A stretch of 64,000 nt of DNA from Prorocentrum cordatum (taxonomy: Eukaryota > Sar > Dinophyceae > Prorocentrales > Prorocentraceae). A program made the translations under genes and the position numbers. Position 1 is the stretch's first letter, and every line of letters starts with the position of its first letter. This document shows, piece by piece, positions 35,055 to 46,763 of the stretch. The notes beneath the pieces were generated by a model, which was not told where the DNA came from, did no database searches, and saw only the letters and a list, made by a program, of their open reading frames with translations. The stretch lies in assembly GCA_963575745.1 (NCBI GenBank), contig CAUYUJ010020270.1, positions 362,001 through 426,000 on the forward strand. The letters run 5' to 3'.

Positions 35055-36372
35055 TGAATATCATGCGGGCGGTAGCACTGGGGCCTTGGGTGGAGCTCCC
35101 CGTGGGGCCACGAAACGCTGTACTGGGTGAGTGAACATGCCACATTGGGTGTGTGGGACCCACGCGGACTGTCCCACTGGGGGCTTCGGTGGGGCTTCTA
35201 ATGGGGCCACGAAGCGCTGTACCGGGTGGATGAAAATACCAAATTGGGTTTCCGGGGCGCACGCGGACGGTCCCAGTGGGGGCTTTGGTGGAGCTCCCTA
35301 TGGGGCCACGAAACGCTGTACTGGGTCCGTGAAAATGCAAAATTGTGTTTCCCGGGCGCATGTGGGCGGTACCACTGGGGGCTTCGGTGGAGCTCCTAAT
35401 TGAGCCACCAAACGCTATACTGGGTGGGTGAAAATGCCGAATTGGGCGTGCGCGGCGCACGCGGACGGTCCCATTGAAGATTTCGGTGGGGCTTCCTATG
35501 GGGCCACGGAACGCTGTACTGGGTCGGTGAACCTGCCAAATCGGGTGTGTGGGACGCACGTCGGCGGTCCCAGTGGGGGCTTCGGTGGAGCTGCCCATCG
35601 GGGCCACGAAGCGCTGTACTCGGTGGGTGAAAACGTCAAATTGCGTGTGCGGGACGCATGCGGGCGGTCCCACTGGGGGTTTCGGTGGAGCTCCCTATGG
35701 GGCCACGAAGCGCTGTACTGGGTGGGTGAAAATGCCAAATTGGGTGTGCGGGACGCATGCGGACGGCCCCACTGGCCACGAAACGCTGTATTGGGCGTGG
35801 CGGACGCATTTGGTACCCCCCCGTTTGGGGCCTTAGGTGGAGCTCCCTATGGGGCCACGAAGCGCTGTAGTCCCCCCCCTCTGAGGCCTTAGGTGGAGCC
35901 TCCTATGGGGCCACGAAGCGCCGTTGGCGGACGCATGTGGTACCCCCCCTTGGGCCTCAGGTGAATCCCCCTTATGGGGCCACGAAACGCCGTACTGGGT
36001 GTGGCGGACGCAGGTGGTACCCCGCCCCTTGGGGCCTTAGGTGGAGCTCCCATATGGAGCCACGAAACGCCGTACTGGGTGTGGCGGACGCATGTGGTAC
36101 CCCCCACCTGGGGCCTTATGTGGAGCTCCCTATGGGGCCACGAAGCGCCGTACTGGGTGTGGCGGACGCATGTGATACCCCCCCCTGGGGCCTTTGGTGG
36201 AGCTCTCTATGGGGCCACGAAGCGCCGTACTGACGCATGTGTTACCCCCCCCTGGGGCGTATAGGGCCACGAAGCGCCGTACTGGGTGTGGCGGGCGCAT
36301 GTGGTACCCCCCCCTTGGGCCTTACGTGGGGCTCTCTATGGGGCCACGGAGCGCTGTACTGGGTGGGTGAAA
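35055..36372. repeat. M2 minisatellite, unit 3 right block
   Basis: 99-bp monomers followed by 77-80-bp C-rich monomers, as in the other units. Confidence 0.92.
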
Positions 36373-36374
36373 CG

Positions 36375-36470
36375 CATGGAGGAGGGGGAGGAGGGAGGAG
36401 GGGGGGGAGGAGGAGGTGGAGTGAGTGAGTGAGTGAGTGAGCGAGCGAGTGAGTGAGTGATTGAGTGAGT
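36375..36470. repeat. GGA-rich tract and (GTGA)n, unit 3 right
   Basis: Equivalent of 9285-9390. Confidence 0.92.
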
Positions 36471-36979
36471 GGGGCGCTGGGCGCTGTCTCTTCAATACGA
36501 GGACCCAACACCACAGGATGGCTGGGAACAAACACGCCCGGCCTCAGGGCTGTCAGAAGACTGCCTCTTTCTGACAGTCCCGGGGCGAAGCGCACTGCCA
36601 GGGCCCCTCTCCTACTGGACCCCTCTCCTCAAGGACCCGCCTCCTTCCTTCTCCCCAGTCATCCGACGACGTGATCGCCTTGTGCAACGTGGCTCCCCAA
36701 GGTCCAGACCTCTGGGGAGCCACGTTGCGAACAAAATCACGACGTCGGGTGTCTAGAGGCCTCCTAAGCCGGAGTCGGAGTAGATGGGGTCTGGGGCTCA
36801 CGCCCCGATGCTTTGGCGATGCACCAGCGACATCGGCGATGCATCGGCGCCGTCGGCGGGAAGAAAATCGGGCTCCACATCGAGCCGACTCGCCGATGCA
36901 TCGGCTATGCCGCGCAATCCTCCGACCCGATCCTCCTCCGACCCCGGCTGTGAGGACCAGAATGCCTGACGACGTCTCG
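36469..36979. repeat. Segment D, right copy, unit 3
   Basis: Contains the hairpin at 36684-36728. Confidence 0.9.
36684..36728. repeat. 45-nt near-perfect hairpin, unit 3
   Basis: Same hairpin; the empty paralogous site lies near 29462. Confidence 0.92.
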
Positions 36980-38287
36980 CCCTCGACGGAGGCCGGCGGA
37001 AGCAAAGGGTACCCACCCCCCACCCCCAACGGACGGCAACCTCTCGGACTCAGGGTTTCTGGAGCGGGCCACCTGGCAGGTGCTCTTCGCCGACTGGCTG
37101 GTGCTTCCTGGTAGGGCAGGGAGGGCTGCGGTTGCATCAGACCGCATGCTGGGTCTCCTCCCCGGGGGCTTCGAGGATCTGGGCGCGTGGGGGGGGGGGG
37201 GGCACACGGGCGGCGAGTGCGCGGGGGGAACCGATGTGCTGTGGAGGCAAGAGGAGGATGGAGAGCGACCGCTGCGCTTCGCCCGACTCGGCCTGGACCT
37301 GTGTGCGACTCAGACAGGTCGCCGGGCGAACCTGGAACCCCACACGAGCCTGCCCGCGACAGGCAAACTCCGGCACTGAGCCGTGGCTGGAGAGACTTAC
37401 GAAAGTGAAGCATGCGTGAAAATGAACGCAGGCAGCCTACAGTCGGCCCATATCATAAGGATGCGCGATAAGGATGCAAGGGCCTTGGACGCCCATTCCG
37501 AAGCTTTTCGAGCGGGGCGCGGCCAACGAAAGTGGCCAAGGATGGACCAAGGAGGCAAGGATGCAAGGGCACCCTTGGGAAGGCTGCTCATCCTTATTCA
37601 GCGGGTTGACTGTACTGCGCAACGCTGTCTGGCAGGAGTTCTGTAGGTCATCTGCGGGCCTGCCCCCCTTGTCGCGCCGACGTGCGTGCTCCCGAGGGCT
37701 CCCGGCCGCCCCGACGCCTCGCCGGCGCTCTCCAGGGCTTCCGGGAAGGCACAGACAGGCCACCAAGGCCGCCAAGACGGCCCACCATTGCCTCGAGGGG
37801 CCCCAGGAGATCCCTCGATCACCGAAGGGCAGATCCAGAGGCCATCCAGGATGCCCGAAACACCCAAAAACCTAAGCGGCCCAGGTCCTCGTGGATCTGG
37901 GGGTCACGAGCCTCTCGGCTCCTGGTGGTGATGCAGGAGGCAAAGAGAAGACACATAGCCCAACGAGAAAACCAAGGGACCCCTGGACGGCCCAGGATAG
38001 CCTACGAAGTCCCCAATGCGGCCCAAGAGAGCCCCAAGACAGCCCTAGACGGGTCCAAGATTGCCCCAAGGGCTCCTAGCCCCCAGGAGGCTCGCCATAC
38101 AGGCAAAAGGGGCCCAATGCGGCCCAAGGAGGCCCCATGAGGGCCCCAAGACGGTCTCACTGGAGCCCACGGTGGTGCTCCAACCAACTCCACACAGAGC
38201 GCTGCGCTGGCAAGGTGGTGGAACTAAGAACAGGCAGCTGGAGTATGTAGTTAGCTAGCGTAGTTCAGCCGCAGACATCCACACCAC

Positions 38288-39759
38288 TCACCCTGGCCCT
38301 GTCACATTCCAACAGCTCTCAACCGCCACGATAAGAAGCCCGTGATTGGGTGCCCCCACGAGCCTGAGCGGGGTCTCGTTCCCGAGCCCGGCCTCAGCGC
38401 GGGCGTCCGGCGACTCCTCCTCCTGCTCGAGGGTGACAGACCTCGTGGACGCCTTGCCCTTGGAGCGCACGAGGAGCACCCCGGCGACGAGGGCGCAGAG
38501 GAGCCCCAGGCAGGCCAGGTGCCACCACGCGGGAGCCCAGGCGGAGTGGGCGACCACGGCCGGGACGTCGGCCAGGGACCTGTTGTCCGCGGCCGTCGCG
38601 TTGCCCAGCTGAGGGGGAGGGCGCCACAACTGCACACAGCAGCGCCAGGCCTGGCCACGCCCCCTCGGAGCCCAAGGCCGAGGCCGGCCCGTGCGCCGCC
38701 CTGGCCAGGCCAGGACGGGGCAGGACAGGCGTCGGCCCCGGGCCCAGTTCATGTGGGCCTGGCCAGGCCCTGGTGCGGATGCCCAGTTGGCTCCCCCCTG
38801 GCCAGCGCCACCGTGGTCGTGATGGTCTCCGTGGTGCGGCCCACGAGGCCCCCGACCAGCCCCCCGATCAGCCCCGCGGCGGACAGGCCGCTCCCCACGC
38901 CGATGGCCGCGGCCTGCCCGGGAGTCAGGCCACCCTCGGTGGCGTTGGCGGCCTCGGCCGCCTCCTGCTCCCGCTGCCTCGCCGCCGCGGCCGCGGCCTC
39001 GGCTGCCTCCTGCTCCCGCCGCCTCGCCGCCTCGGCCTCCGCGGCCTCCGCCGCCTCCTGCTCCCGCTGCCTCGCCGCCGCGGCCTCCGCGGCCTCTGCC
39101 TCCACCTTCGCCTGCGCCTCGGGGCCCGCGCCGGCGCCGCGGGGGCGCCGGGCGCAGCTGTGGCCGTCGGCAGGCTCGAGGGCGCCGATGGGGTGCCACC
39201 ACGCGCGGCAGAGCAGCCGCTCGGCCACGAACTCGGCGCCCGTGCAGTAGTCCTCCCTGGCGCAGATGGCTCTGCAGGCGCCCGGGGACGCGGCCGAGAA
39301 GGTGAAGAAGTAGTCGTTGAACTCGAGAGACGCCTCGGCGTACTCCGCGCTGCACCGGAACCCGTCGCCGCCGCCCTCGAACTCGGCCGCGGCGTCGCCA
39401 TCCTCCTCGGCCGCGTCGCCGCCGGCGGGCGGTGCCGCCGCGCCCGCCGCGCTGCAGTTCGCCACGGCGGCGCCGGGGACGCCCTTCGCCCAGTCGCGCG
39501 GGGCGCACAGGGCCTCGCCCCCCTCCACGCACGGCACGCCGCCGCACCAGGCGCACGGCTCCCCCGAGATCCTGTAGCCCTCCCACTGCTTCCAGGGCCG
39601 CCCGTCGCGGCTCCCGAGGCAGCTGTCCCTGTCCGCGATGGCGTCGCACCCGCCGGCCCCCTGCCACCGGAGGCACCCGAGGCCCGCCTCCTCCAGCGCC
39701 GCGGCGCAGGAGGTGGTGACAAGCACCGCGATCGCGCAGGTCCGAGGGCGCGTCATCAT
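38288..39759 (-). CDS. Arrayed Cys-rich single-pass membrane protein, copy 4 (two exons)
   Basis: Exon 1 is 39759-38812 (316 residues) and exon 2 is 38608-38288 (106 residues plus stop), giving 422 residues. It has a short in-frame deletion at the end of the coiled coil, removing about six Ala/Glu residues before the NAT sequon. Unlike copies 2 and 3, the genomic frame cannot be read through: there is a TGA soon after the proposed donor, and a 2-bp insertion lies just before the proposed acceptor. Removing the intron restores exactly the exon-2 frame of the other copies, so this copy is probably intact once spliced. The alternative is that it is a pseudogene with an early stop. Confidence 0.68.
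38609..38811 (-). other. Predicted intron of gene copy 4 (203 bp)
   Basis: Same donor as the other copies. A 2-bp insertion turns the acceptor region into CCCTCCCCCTCAG, a better pyrimidine tract. An in-frame TGA follows the donor at roughly 23 codons' distance. The 203-bp length would break the frame if it were exon, while the exon-2 reading frame is preserved. Confidence 0.65.
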
Positions 39760-39822
39760 CGGTCTTCAGCTCCAGTGAGCGGTGCAGGTCTGCTGGCAGG
39801 ATGGACTGGCAGGACCCAATCT
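39760..39822 (-). promoter_or_regulatory. Putative trans-splice acceptor and 5' UTR, copy 4
   Basis: Same acceptor and spacing; the AG is at 39822-39821. Confidence 0.35.
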
Positions 39823-40230
39823 GAAGCAGAAGCGGCAGCGGACTGCGACTGGGGCATGCCTCCACGTTCCTCTTACCTTCATGACAGTTTCATGTGTGCC
39901 TTACGTAACAATGATTTTAGCTTGCAGTCGGCGTGCCATTAGCGTCACTTTAGAAATCTCGCCATCCTCTTGGCGTAGTTGGTCTAGCACCTGTTATTCC
40001 AACTCGCTTCCTCTGCTTTGAGGAGGGGTCGGCCACTCCTCCTTGTTAATAATCCTCATTTCCCCACTCGATCAGCGACCGACCAGGAACAATGCCGACA
40101 CACCCACCATCATCCCTGTCCGAAAGACAACGAAATTATCCTGGCGAAGGACCCAACCATATTCAGTTGTGAACAACGCATTGTGGGTGCCGTTATCGGT
40201 GGGACACGACACGCGTGAGGGGCGCGCCGT

Positions 40231-40843
40231 AATGGGTGTGGCGGGCGCATGCGGGCACCCCCACTGGGGCCTTCGGTGGAACTCCCTATGGGGCCACGAC
40301 GCGCTATGCTGGGTGTGGCGGACGCATGCGGGCACCCCCACTGGGGCCTTCGGTGGAGCTCCCAATGGGCCACGAAACGCCGTGCTGGGTGTGGCGGACG
40401 CGTGCGGACAACCCCACTGGGACCTCTGGTGGAGCTCCCTGTGGGGCCACGAAGCGCTGCCCTGGGTGGGGCGGACGCATGCGGGCACTCCCACTGGGGC
40501 CTTCGGTGGAGCTCCCTGTGGGGCCACGAAACGCTGTGCAGGGTGTGGCGGACGCATGCGGGCACCCCCACTGGGGCTTTCGGTAGAGCTCCCTATGGGG
40601 CCACGAAACGCTGTGCTGGGTGTGGCGGGCGCGTGCGGGCACCCCCACTGGGGCCTTCGGACGAGCTCCCTATGGGGCCATGAAGCGCTGTGCTTGGTGT
40701 GGCAGGCGCATGCAGGCACCTCCACTGGGGCCTTCGGTGGAGCTCCCCATTGGGCCACGAAACGCTGTGCTGGGTGGCGGACGCATGCGGGCACCCCCAC
40801 TGGAGCCGTCGGTTGAGCTCCCTATGGGGCCACGAAACGTGTG
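40231..40843. repeat. M1 minisatellite, truncated unit 4 (about 8 copies)
   Basis: Half the copy number of the other units, with more monomer divergence, as expected at the edge of an array. Confidence 0.93.
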
Positions 40844-40861
40844 AGGGGTGTACCGACAGGG

Positions 40862-40997
40862 GTGATGATGACGATCATGACGGTGATGGCGACGATGATG
40901 ATGAGGATGGTGATGATGACGTCGATGGTGATGATGATGAGGATGATGATGAGGAGGATGATGATGATGATGAGGAGGATGATGTTGATGTTCTTGT

Positions 40998-41092
<95 letters not shown>

Positions 41093-41105
41093 GTGATGGT
41101 GATGG

Positions 41106-41178
<73 letters not shown>

Positions 41179-41188
41179 GATGGGGAGG
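40862..41188. repeat. (GAT)n tract, unit 4
   Basis: Follows the short M1 array of the truncated unit. Confidence 0.97.
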
Positions 41189-41194
41189 AGGAGT

Positions 41195-41316
41195 GAACGC
41201 GGGGCGCTGTCTCTTCAAAACGAGGACCCAACACCACAGGATGCTTGGGAAAAACCTTAACACGAAAATCATGAAAACTAGCCTGGCGAAGGACCCAACC
41301 AAATGCAGTTGTGAGT
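41195..41316 (+). repeat. A/B junction element, unit 4
   Basis: Joins the truncated M1/GAT block to the expanded M1b block. Confidence 0.85.
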
Positions 41317-41344
41317 ACCGTCTTTGTGCGCAACGCATTCGGTT

Positions 41345-42915
41345 GGGTTCCCGATAGGGCCACGAAACGCTGCCCTGGGTGCGGGAACCGCATGCGAACA
41401 CCCCCACTGGGGCCCTCGGTGGAGCTCCCCATGGGGCCACGAAGCGCTGCCCTGGGTGGGGAAGAGCATGCGGGCCCCCCCACTGGGGCCTTCGGTGGAG
41501 CTCCTTATGGGGCCACGAAACGCTGCCCCGGGCGGGGGAGACGCATGGGAACTGCGCCACTGGGGTCATCGGCGGAACTCCCTATGGGGCCACGAAACGC
41601 TGCCCTGGGTGGGGGAACCGCATGCGGGCACCCCCACTGGGGCCAACGGCCTACGGTGGAGCTCCCTATGGGGACACGAAACGCTGCCCTGAATGGGGGA
41701 ACCGCATGCGACCCCCCCCCTGGGGCCATCGGCGGAGCTCTCCATGGGGCCACGAACGCTGCCCTGGGTGGGGGAACCGCATGCGACCCCCCCCACTGGG
41801 GCCATCGGCGGAGCTCCCTATGGAGACACGAAGCGCTGCCCTAGGATGGGGGAACCGCATGCGAGAGCAGACACTGGGGCCATCGGCGGAGCTCCCTCTG
41901 GGGCCACGAAACGCGGCCCTGGGTGGGGGAACCGGGGAAGCGCATGCGACCTCCCCCACTGGGGCCATCGGCGGAGTTCCCGATGGAGACACAAAACGCT
42001 GCCCTGGGTGGGGGAACCGCATGCGACCTTCCCCCACTGGGGCCATCGGCGGGGCTCCCCATGGGGCTACGAAGCGTTGCCCTGGGCGGGGGAACCGCAT
42101 GCACCCCCCCCCAACTGGGGCCATCGGCGGTGCTCCCTATATGGGGGCACGAAGCGCTGCCCTGAATGAGGAATCGCATGCGACAACCCCCACTGGGACC
42201 ATCGGCGGAGCTCACGAAACGCTGTCCTGGGTGGGGGAACCGCATGCGACCCCCCCCCCCACTGGGGCCATCGGCGGAACTCCCTATGGGGCCACGAAAC
42301 GCTGCCCTGGGTGAAGAAAACGCATGCGACCCCCCCCACTGGGGCCATCGGCGGAGCTCCTTATGGGGCCACGAAGCGCTGCCCTGGGTGAGGGGAACCG
42401 CATGCACCCCCGCCCACTGGGGCCATCGGCGGAGCTCCCTATGGGGCCACGGAACGCTGCCCTGGGTAGGGGAACCGCATGCGACTGCCCCCACGGGGGC
42501 CATCGGCGGAGCTCCCTATGGGGCCACGAAGCGCTGCCCTGGGTGGGGGAACCGCATGCGACCCCCCCCCCACTGGGGCCATCGGCGGAGTTCCCTATGG
42601 GGCCACGAAGCGCTGCCCTGGGTGGGGCGACCGCATGCGCCCCCCCACTGTGGTCTTCGGTGGAGCTCCCTATGGGGCTACGAAGCGCTGTGCTGGGTGT
42701 TGCGGACGCATGCGGGCACCCCCAATGGGGCGTTCGGTCCCTGAGGGGCTACGAAACGCTGTGCTGGGTGTGGCAGGACGCATGAGGGCACCCCCACTGG
42801 AGCCTTTGGTGGAGCTCCCCATGGGGCCACGAAGCGCTGTACTGGGTGTGGCGGACGCATGCGGGCATCCCCAGTGGGGCCTTCGGTGGAGTTCCCTGTG
42901 GGGCCACGAAACGTG
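41345..42915. repeat. Expanded M1b minisatellite, unit 4 (about 20 copies)
   Basis: Monomers of roughly 70-85 bp built on GGGGAACCGCATGCGACC, GGGGCCATCGGCGGAGCTCC and CACGAAGCGCTGCCCTGG, with many indels. The block is several times longer than in units 1-3. Confidence 0.9.
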
Positions 42916-42936
42916 TGAATGGTGCGCCGAAATGGG

Positions 42937-42937
42937 C

Positions 42938-43014
<77 letters not shown>

Positions 43015-43168
43015 CGAGGACGGTAACGGTGACGATGTCGATGATGATGACGATGATGATGGTGATGATGATGGGGATACGGCTAGCTCCTTGCATAATG
43101 ATGATGATTGTGATGATGATGATGCTGCTGATGATGCTGATGATGATGACGATGATGATGCTGATGAG
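42937..43168. repeat. Second (GAT)n tract of unit 4
   Basis: Sits after the expanded M1b block. In units 1-3 M1b is followed by GGA/GTGA instead. Confidence 0.95.
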
Positions 43169-43201
43169 AGGAGGAGGGAGGGGGCAGCGGGAGGAGGAGG
43201 A

Positions 43202-43258
43202 GTGAACGCGGGGCGCTGTCTCTTCAAAACGAGGACCCAACACGACAGGACGGCTGGA
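43202..43258 (+). repeat. Terminal A element closing the array
   Basis: The last recognisable array sequence; no B follows. Sequence beyond about 43262 is unrelated to the unit, so the array boundary coincides with an A element. Confidence 0.8.
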
Positions 43259-43262
43259 AAAA

Positions 43263-43855
43263 AACAACAGAAACACGCGGCAATATCTAAGTCAGCCCAG
43301 AGCGCCCCGCGGTCACTCTGCATTGTTCCCTACATACGTTTTAGCAGAAGGCAATCCCACCTGGCTGTGGGGATCCCTTGTTTTCCGAGACCTCTGCCGG
43401 CTTTGCTGACGTGGTCGCTTCTATACAGTGGGGGCCCGACCACAAGAAAACTTTCACACGAAACCCAACCCTGAGACCCCAGGATGTCCATCGATGTTTG
43501 GTGTGGGAACGTCACGCTTTCCATAGCAAAGCCATCGAAACTCAAGAAAACCAGGGCACCCTGGAGGCAAGCAGGGTGTTTCTTGGCATGGGCCTCCACT
43601 GTATTTGAGGTCAATGTCGGGTCATTTTTTGTTGGCAAGGGAGGCCGGGTACCATGGTGTTGGCCGCTGTGCGCAGACCCACCCCACCGCCCCTGTCAGA
43701 CATCGACACCGCTGCCACGCTGTGCATCCGTTCCCGGCAGGGCTGGTGGGGACCGACCCATACTGCCCGAGGCGTGCTGTGACGTGCGCGTGGCGCCCCT
43801 GGCACACTCTGCGTGCGACGCGCACGTGAGGCACCTGGCGCGATTGGAGCACTCC
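43263..43855. other. Right flank of the array, no recognised gene
   Basis: Ordinary-complexity sequence with short ORFs only. I see nothing assignable. Confidence 0.5.
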
Positions 43856-43957
43856 TCCTTCTCCTCTTCCTCCTCCTCCTCCTCCTCCCCTTCCTCCTCC
43901 TCCTCCTCCTCCTCCTCCTCCTCCTCCTCCTCCTCCTCCTCCTCCTCCTCCTCCTCC
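43856..43957. repeat. (CTC)n tract
   Basis: Almost pure CTC triplets. Confidence 0.95.
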
Positions 43958-43974
43958 GTGGCACATTGTGCGTA

Positions 43975-44115
43975 TGCGGAACACGTGGCGCATCCGGCGC
44001 ACCACGCGCGCGCCCGGCACGCTTGGGCCCATGGGGCACCTGGCGTACCTGGCGGCGCACCTGGCGCGCGCGGCGCACTTCGCGGGCGTCGCGCACCTGG
44101 CTGGCGTCTGCATTG
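43975..44115. repeat. Degenerate GGCGCACCTGGCG-type repeat
   Basis: Irregular short tandem words GGCGCAC and CACCTGGCG. The apparent ORFs on both strands come from this repetition. Confidence 0.6.
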
Positions 44116-44369
44116 GTCCCAGACTGTCGATGGCGGCCCCTGCCTATACTGAGACTGGGATGCTGCTTATGTAGTGGGCGACGGGCTCCTCCTACCCCCT
44201 CCCCTGGGTCTGGACGAGAAGGGGCCCGACGCGTTCCCAAGACGACGCCAAGTGGCCACGACCCCCCCACCCCATGATACCCTAAAACTGCTGGTGGTCA
44301 ACTATGTTTGCCTACTGGTCATGTTGTTTCTAATGTACTTCTGAGGCCATACGATGGCTCTACGCACGT

Positions 44370-44665
44370 CAAAGATGAGCCCCAAAAAGAGTCCTATAAG
44401 AAGGGCTCCAAGACGGCCCGAAAAACGCCCGAGAGCGTCCAAAGAGCATCCAGGAGGGCTCTAAGAGGGGACGCGGCGGGCTCCAGAAGGGCGTCGCTGA
44501 TGAAGGGGCCCATCTTGTCCAATAGCCTCCAGGATGGTTCCAAGAAGGCCCCCAAGAGCCCCAAGAGCCTCAGAGGGCCCCAAGGGACTCCAAACAGGGC
44601 TGTGGAAGCTCCCAAAATGGACCCAAGACTGCCCCAACATTGCGCAAAAAAACGCCTCTTAGAGG
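44370..44665. repeat. Degenerate CCCCAAGA-type repeat outside the array
   Basis: Same style as 10590-11090: GGGCTCCAAGACGGCCC, GCCCCCAAGAGCCCCAAGA and similar. Confidence 0.5.
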
Positions 44666-44699
44666 CTCCCAGAGCGAAACGTCCGCGAAAATCGTTTTG

Positions 44700-45440
44700 A
44701 TTGGTTCTGGTCGTCGTCGTCGTCGCCGCCTTCTACCTCGACCATCCACCTCCTCTCCCTCCTCCCACCACGTGATCCTCCTCCTACTCCTCCCGCCCAC
44801 TGTTCACTTGAAATTGAATAGGGGCGTGTTCCGTCATACTGTTATTCTGTCTGCTCGCCTCCTCCTTCTCTCTCCTTCATCCTCCTCCTCCTCCGCCGTC
44901 TAATTATCCCTCCTCCTCCTCACCCCTCATGATTCTACCCGTTCTTCGGAAAAGCCGCGGAGGCATTTGTGATTCCCTCCTGGTTTTGCTCAGGCTGATC
45001 CCGAGCTTCGGTTTGACGAGTGCCTCTCACATCTCGAGATCAAGGCAACTCGCCTGGGCATCGTCTCTGGATGGGCTGGCGGGAATTAGCGAAGCGTCAA
45101 CATGTCCCTGTTTTGTCGATACCCTTCTCTTGAGAAGAGGGAACACAGCTGAAGTGAGTCGCGAGTGGATCATCAGAACCATGTGACCATAACTGCGTGC
45201 ACAACTCAAGCTTCACATTAAACAGTATGCACGCTCGCTCTCACAACTGGCGCTACCGCGTTGCAAGCGAACCAGCCCCATTGTTTCTACATGTCAATGT
45301 GTCTGCTGATTTCTGCCTCCGCACGTGTGGCGACGCAGGCAGTCCCATTCTTTGACGGGGCATCGTCTCGAGGACAGAAGGCATGTATTAAAAGTTATCA
45401 ACCCACCCGGAACCAGCACCCCAGGGGACAGTAGACTCGG
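44700..45440. other. No gene recognised; CCT-rich at left
   Basis: 44741-44915 is CCT-rich. The rest is unique sequence with short ORFs that have no recognisable domains. Confidence 0.45.
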
Positions 45441-45489
45441 TGGATCTGGATATTCTTAGGCCCCACAGGCCCGAGAATATCCGCATCCA
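45441..45489. repeat. 22-bp stem hairpin
   Basis: Arms TGGATCTGGATATTCTTAGG and its near complement around the loop CCACA; the mismatches are few. Confidence 0.85.
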
Positions 45490-45499
45490 ACGGTTCCCC

Positions 45500-45812
45500 A
45501 GATGGTACTGGGATGGGCGCCGGGGTTGCTCATTGGACAGGGGGTTTGTCAGTGGACGCCAAAGGTTTATACATGGCGTAACCTAGCTCATTCGTGGGTT
45601 GGTGATGCCCCAAGTGACTTTGGGGGGATAGCGATCCAGGCTAAGTGGGCTCCGCCCACTTCACGGAGTTGCCTGATCCCCCCCAAGCCACTTGGGGCAT
45701 GTGTAACCCAGTTCTAAGCTAGGTTAGACCAGGTATAACCCGACTTGGCATCCACTGATAGCCCCCCTATGCCCTTAGTTAGCAAACCCCGCGCCCATCC
45801 AAGTAGAGATGG
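45500..45812. mobile_element. Long imperfect inverted repeat (foldback element, about 310 bp)
   Basis: The two halves are complementary around a 3-nt loop at 45651-45653. Paired landmarks from the centre out: AGTGGGC, GATGCCCCAAGTG, AACCTAGCT, TTATAC, GTGGA(C/T)GCCAA and GGATGGGCGC. No ORF with transposase features. Resembles a MITE or foldback transposon (inference). Confidence 0.8.
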
Positions 45813-46179
45813 ACCAGGAAGCTGGAGCGCACACATGGCTGGGTTTGCCAGTGTGCACTGCATGCGGAGGTCACGCGCCGGATGCACATGCAGCAGCCGC
45901 GCCTACCTTGCCACAGCAGGGTCGAGCGCGGGAAAGGCGTCTGGCCGTGGTTGTGCCTCCGAATCTCGCCCAGGCTGACCGCGCCACGTGTACGGCAGGT
46001 TCGCGTCGCATCGACTGGTTCCTGACACCGCGGGGATCGTTCAACCTTGAACAATCGGCCGTTTCCCAAACGTCCGATCGTTCAACGTTGACCGATTCTG
46101 GGCCGCCGCCAGCGCTCAACGCTTTGAATGCCGCTGGCGGGGCCGCCGACGGTCGACACGACGCGAACCTATACCGTGC

Positions 46180-46763
46180 CCAGGCATCCAACGACATGAT
46201 GTTTGGTATTATATGGCCCCAGAGCTCCGGACCAATCCCCTGGAGACAACTTCCGCCCTGGACCCAAACCTGATGGCCCTGGTGCCCGATCACGGATCCC
46301 GGAGAAAAACGCCTGGCTTGAAGAAAAAATCGTGTCGACAGAGATCTGGATATATCCAGCTTCCTTCCCGGTAGAAGTCCCGACCTCGGGATCGCAAAAG
46401 CAGGGCGGCCATCCCTCACGGAGGCCGCCGACAGAAAGACCTCCACGCCAAGCGCTCGGCCGCGGCCCCCCGGGCGGGCGCACTGTTGGCCCCCGCTGGG
46501 CGGTTGGGCGCGGCGCTGCGGGCCCCGCCCTCTTCCAGCCCAGGGCCTCGCCAGATGGTGCAACGATCCACGCCTGGGAGCTACCAAGACCTCTGGCGGC
46601 ACGATTTGCCCAATCGCGGCGGCTTTCTTTCATGTCGGCCTCTGGGGGCCTCTTCCTGGCGCAGGGACCATCTAAAACTGAACCGGGACAGAAGACTACC
46701 CACGGGGCAGGGGGAGCCCTGGGGCACAAAAAATGACTGCAATCATAACGGACGATGTCTGGG
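46180..46763. mobile_element. Possible foldback element with about 50-bp inverted ends
   Basis: The left end CCAGGCATCCAACGACATGA and the complement of the right end CCAGACATCGTCCGTTATGA align, and GCCCCAG(A/G)GCTCC follows in both. The ends resemble those of the spacer foldback family (CCAGACATGCGACGTC). Confidence 0.45.

Larger units (their letters stand above)
39760..43262. repeat. Truncated macrosatellite unit 4; right end of the array
   Basis: It starts like the others (gene-upstream region, B, M1, GAT tract, A/B). Then M1b is expanded to about 20 copies, a second GAT tract follows, and the unit stops at an A element (43202-43258). Segment D, the spacers and the gene are absent. Sequence to the right is not part of the unit. 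Confidence 0.85.

Noticed and set aside
46020-46160. Short repeats GATCGTTCAAC and the CCGCCAGCG/CGCTGGCGG hairpin
   Set aside because: Small, single occurrence, and within the range expected in such sequence.
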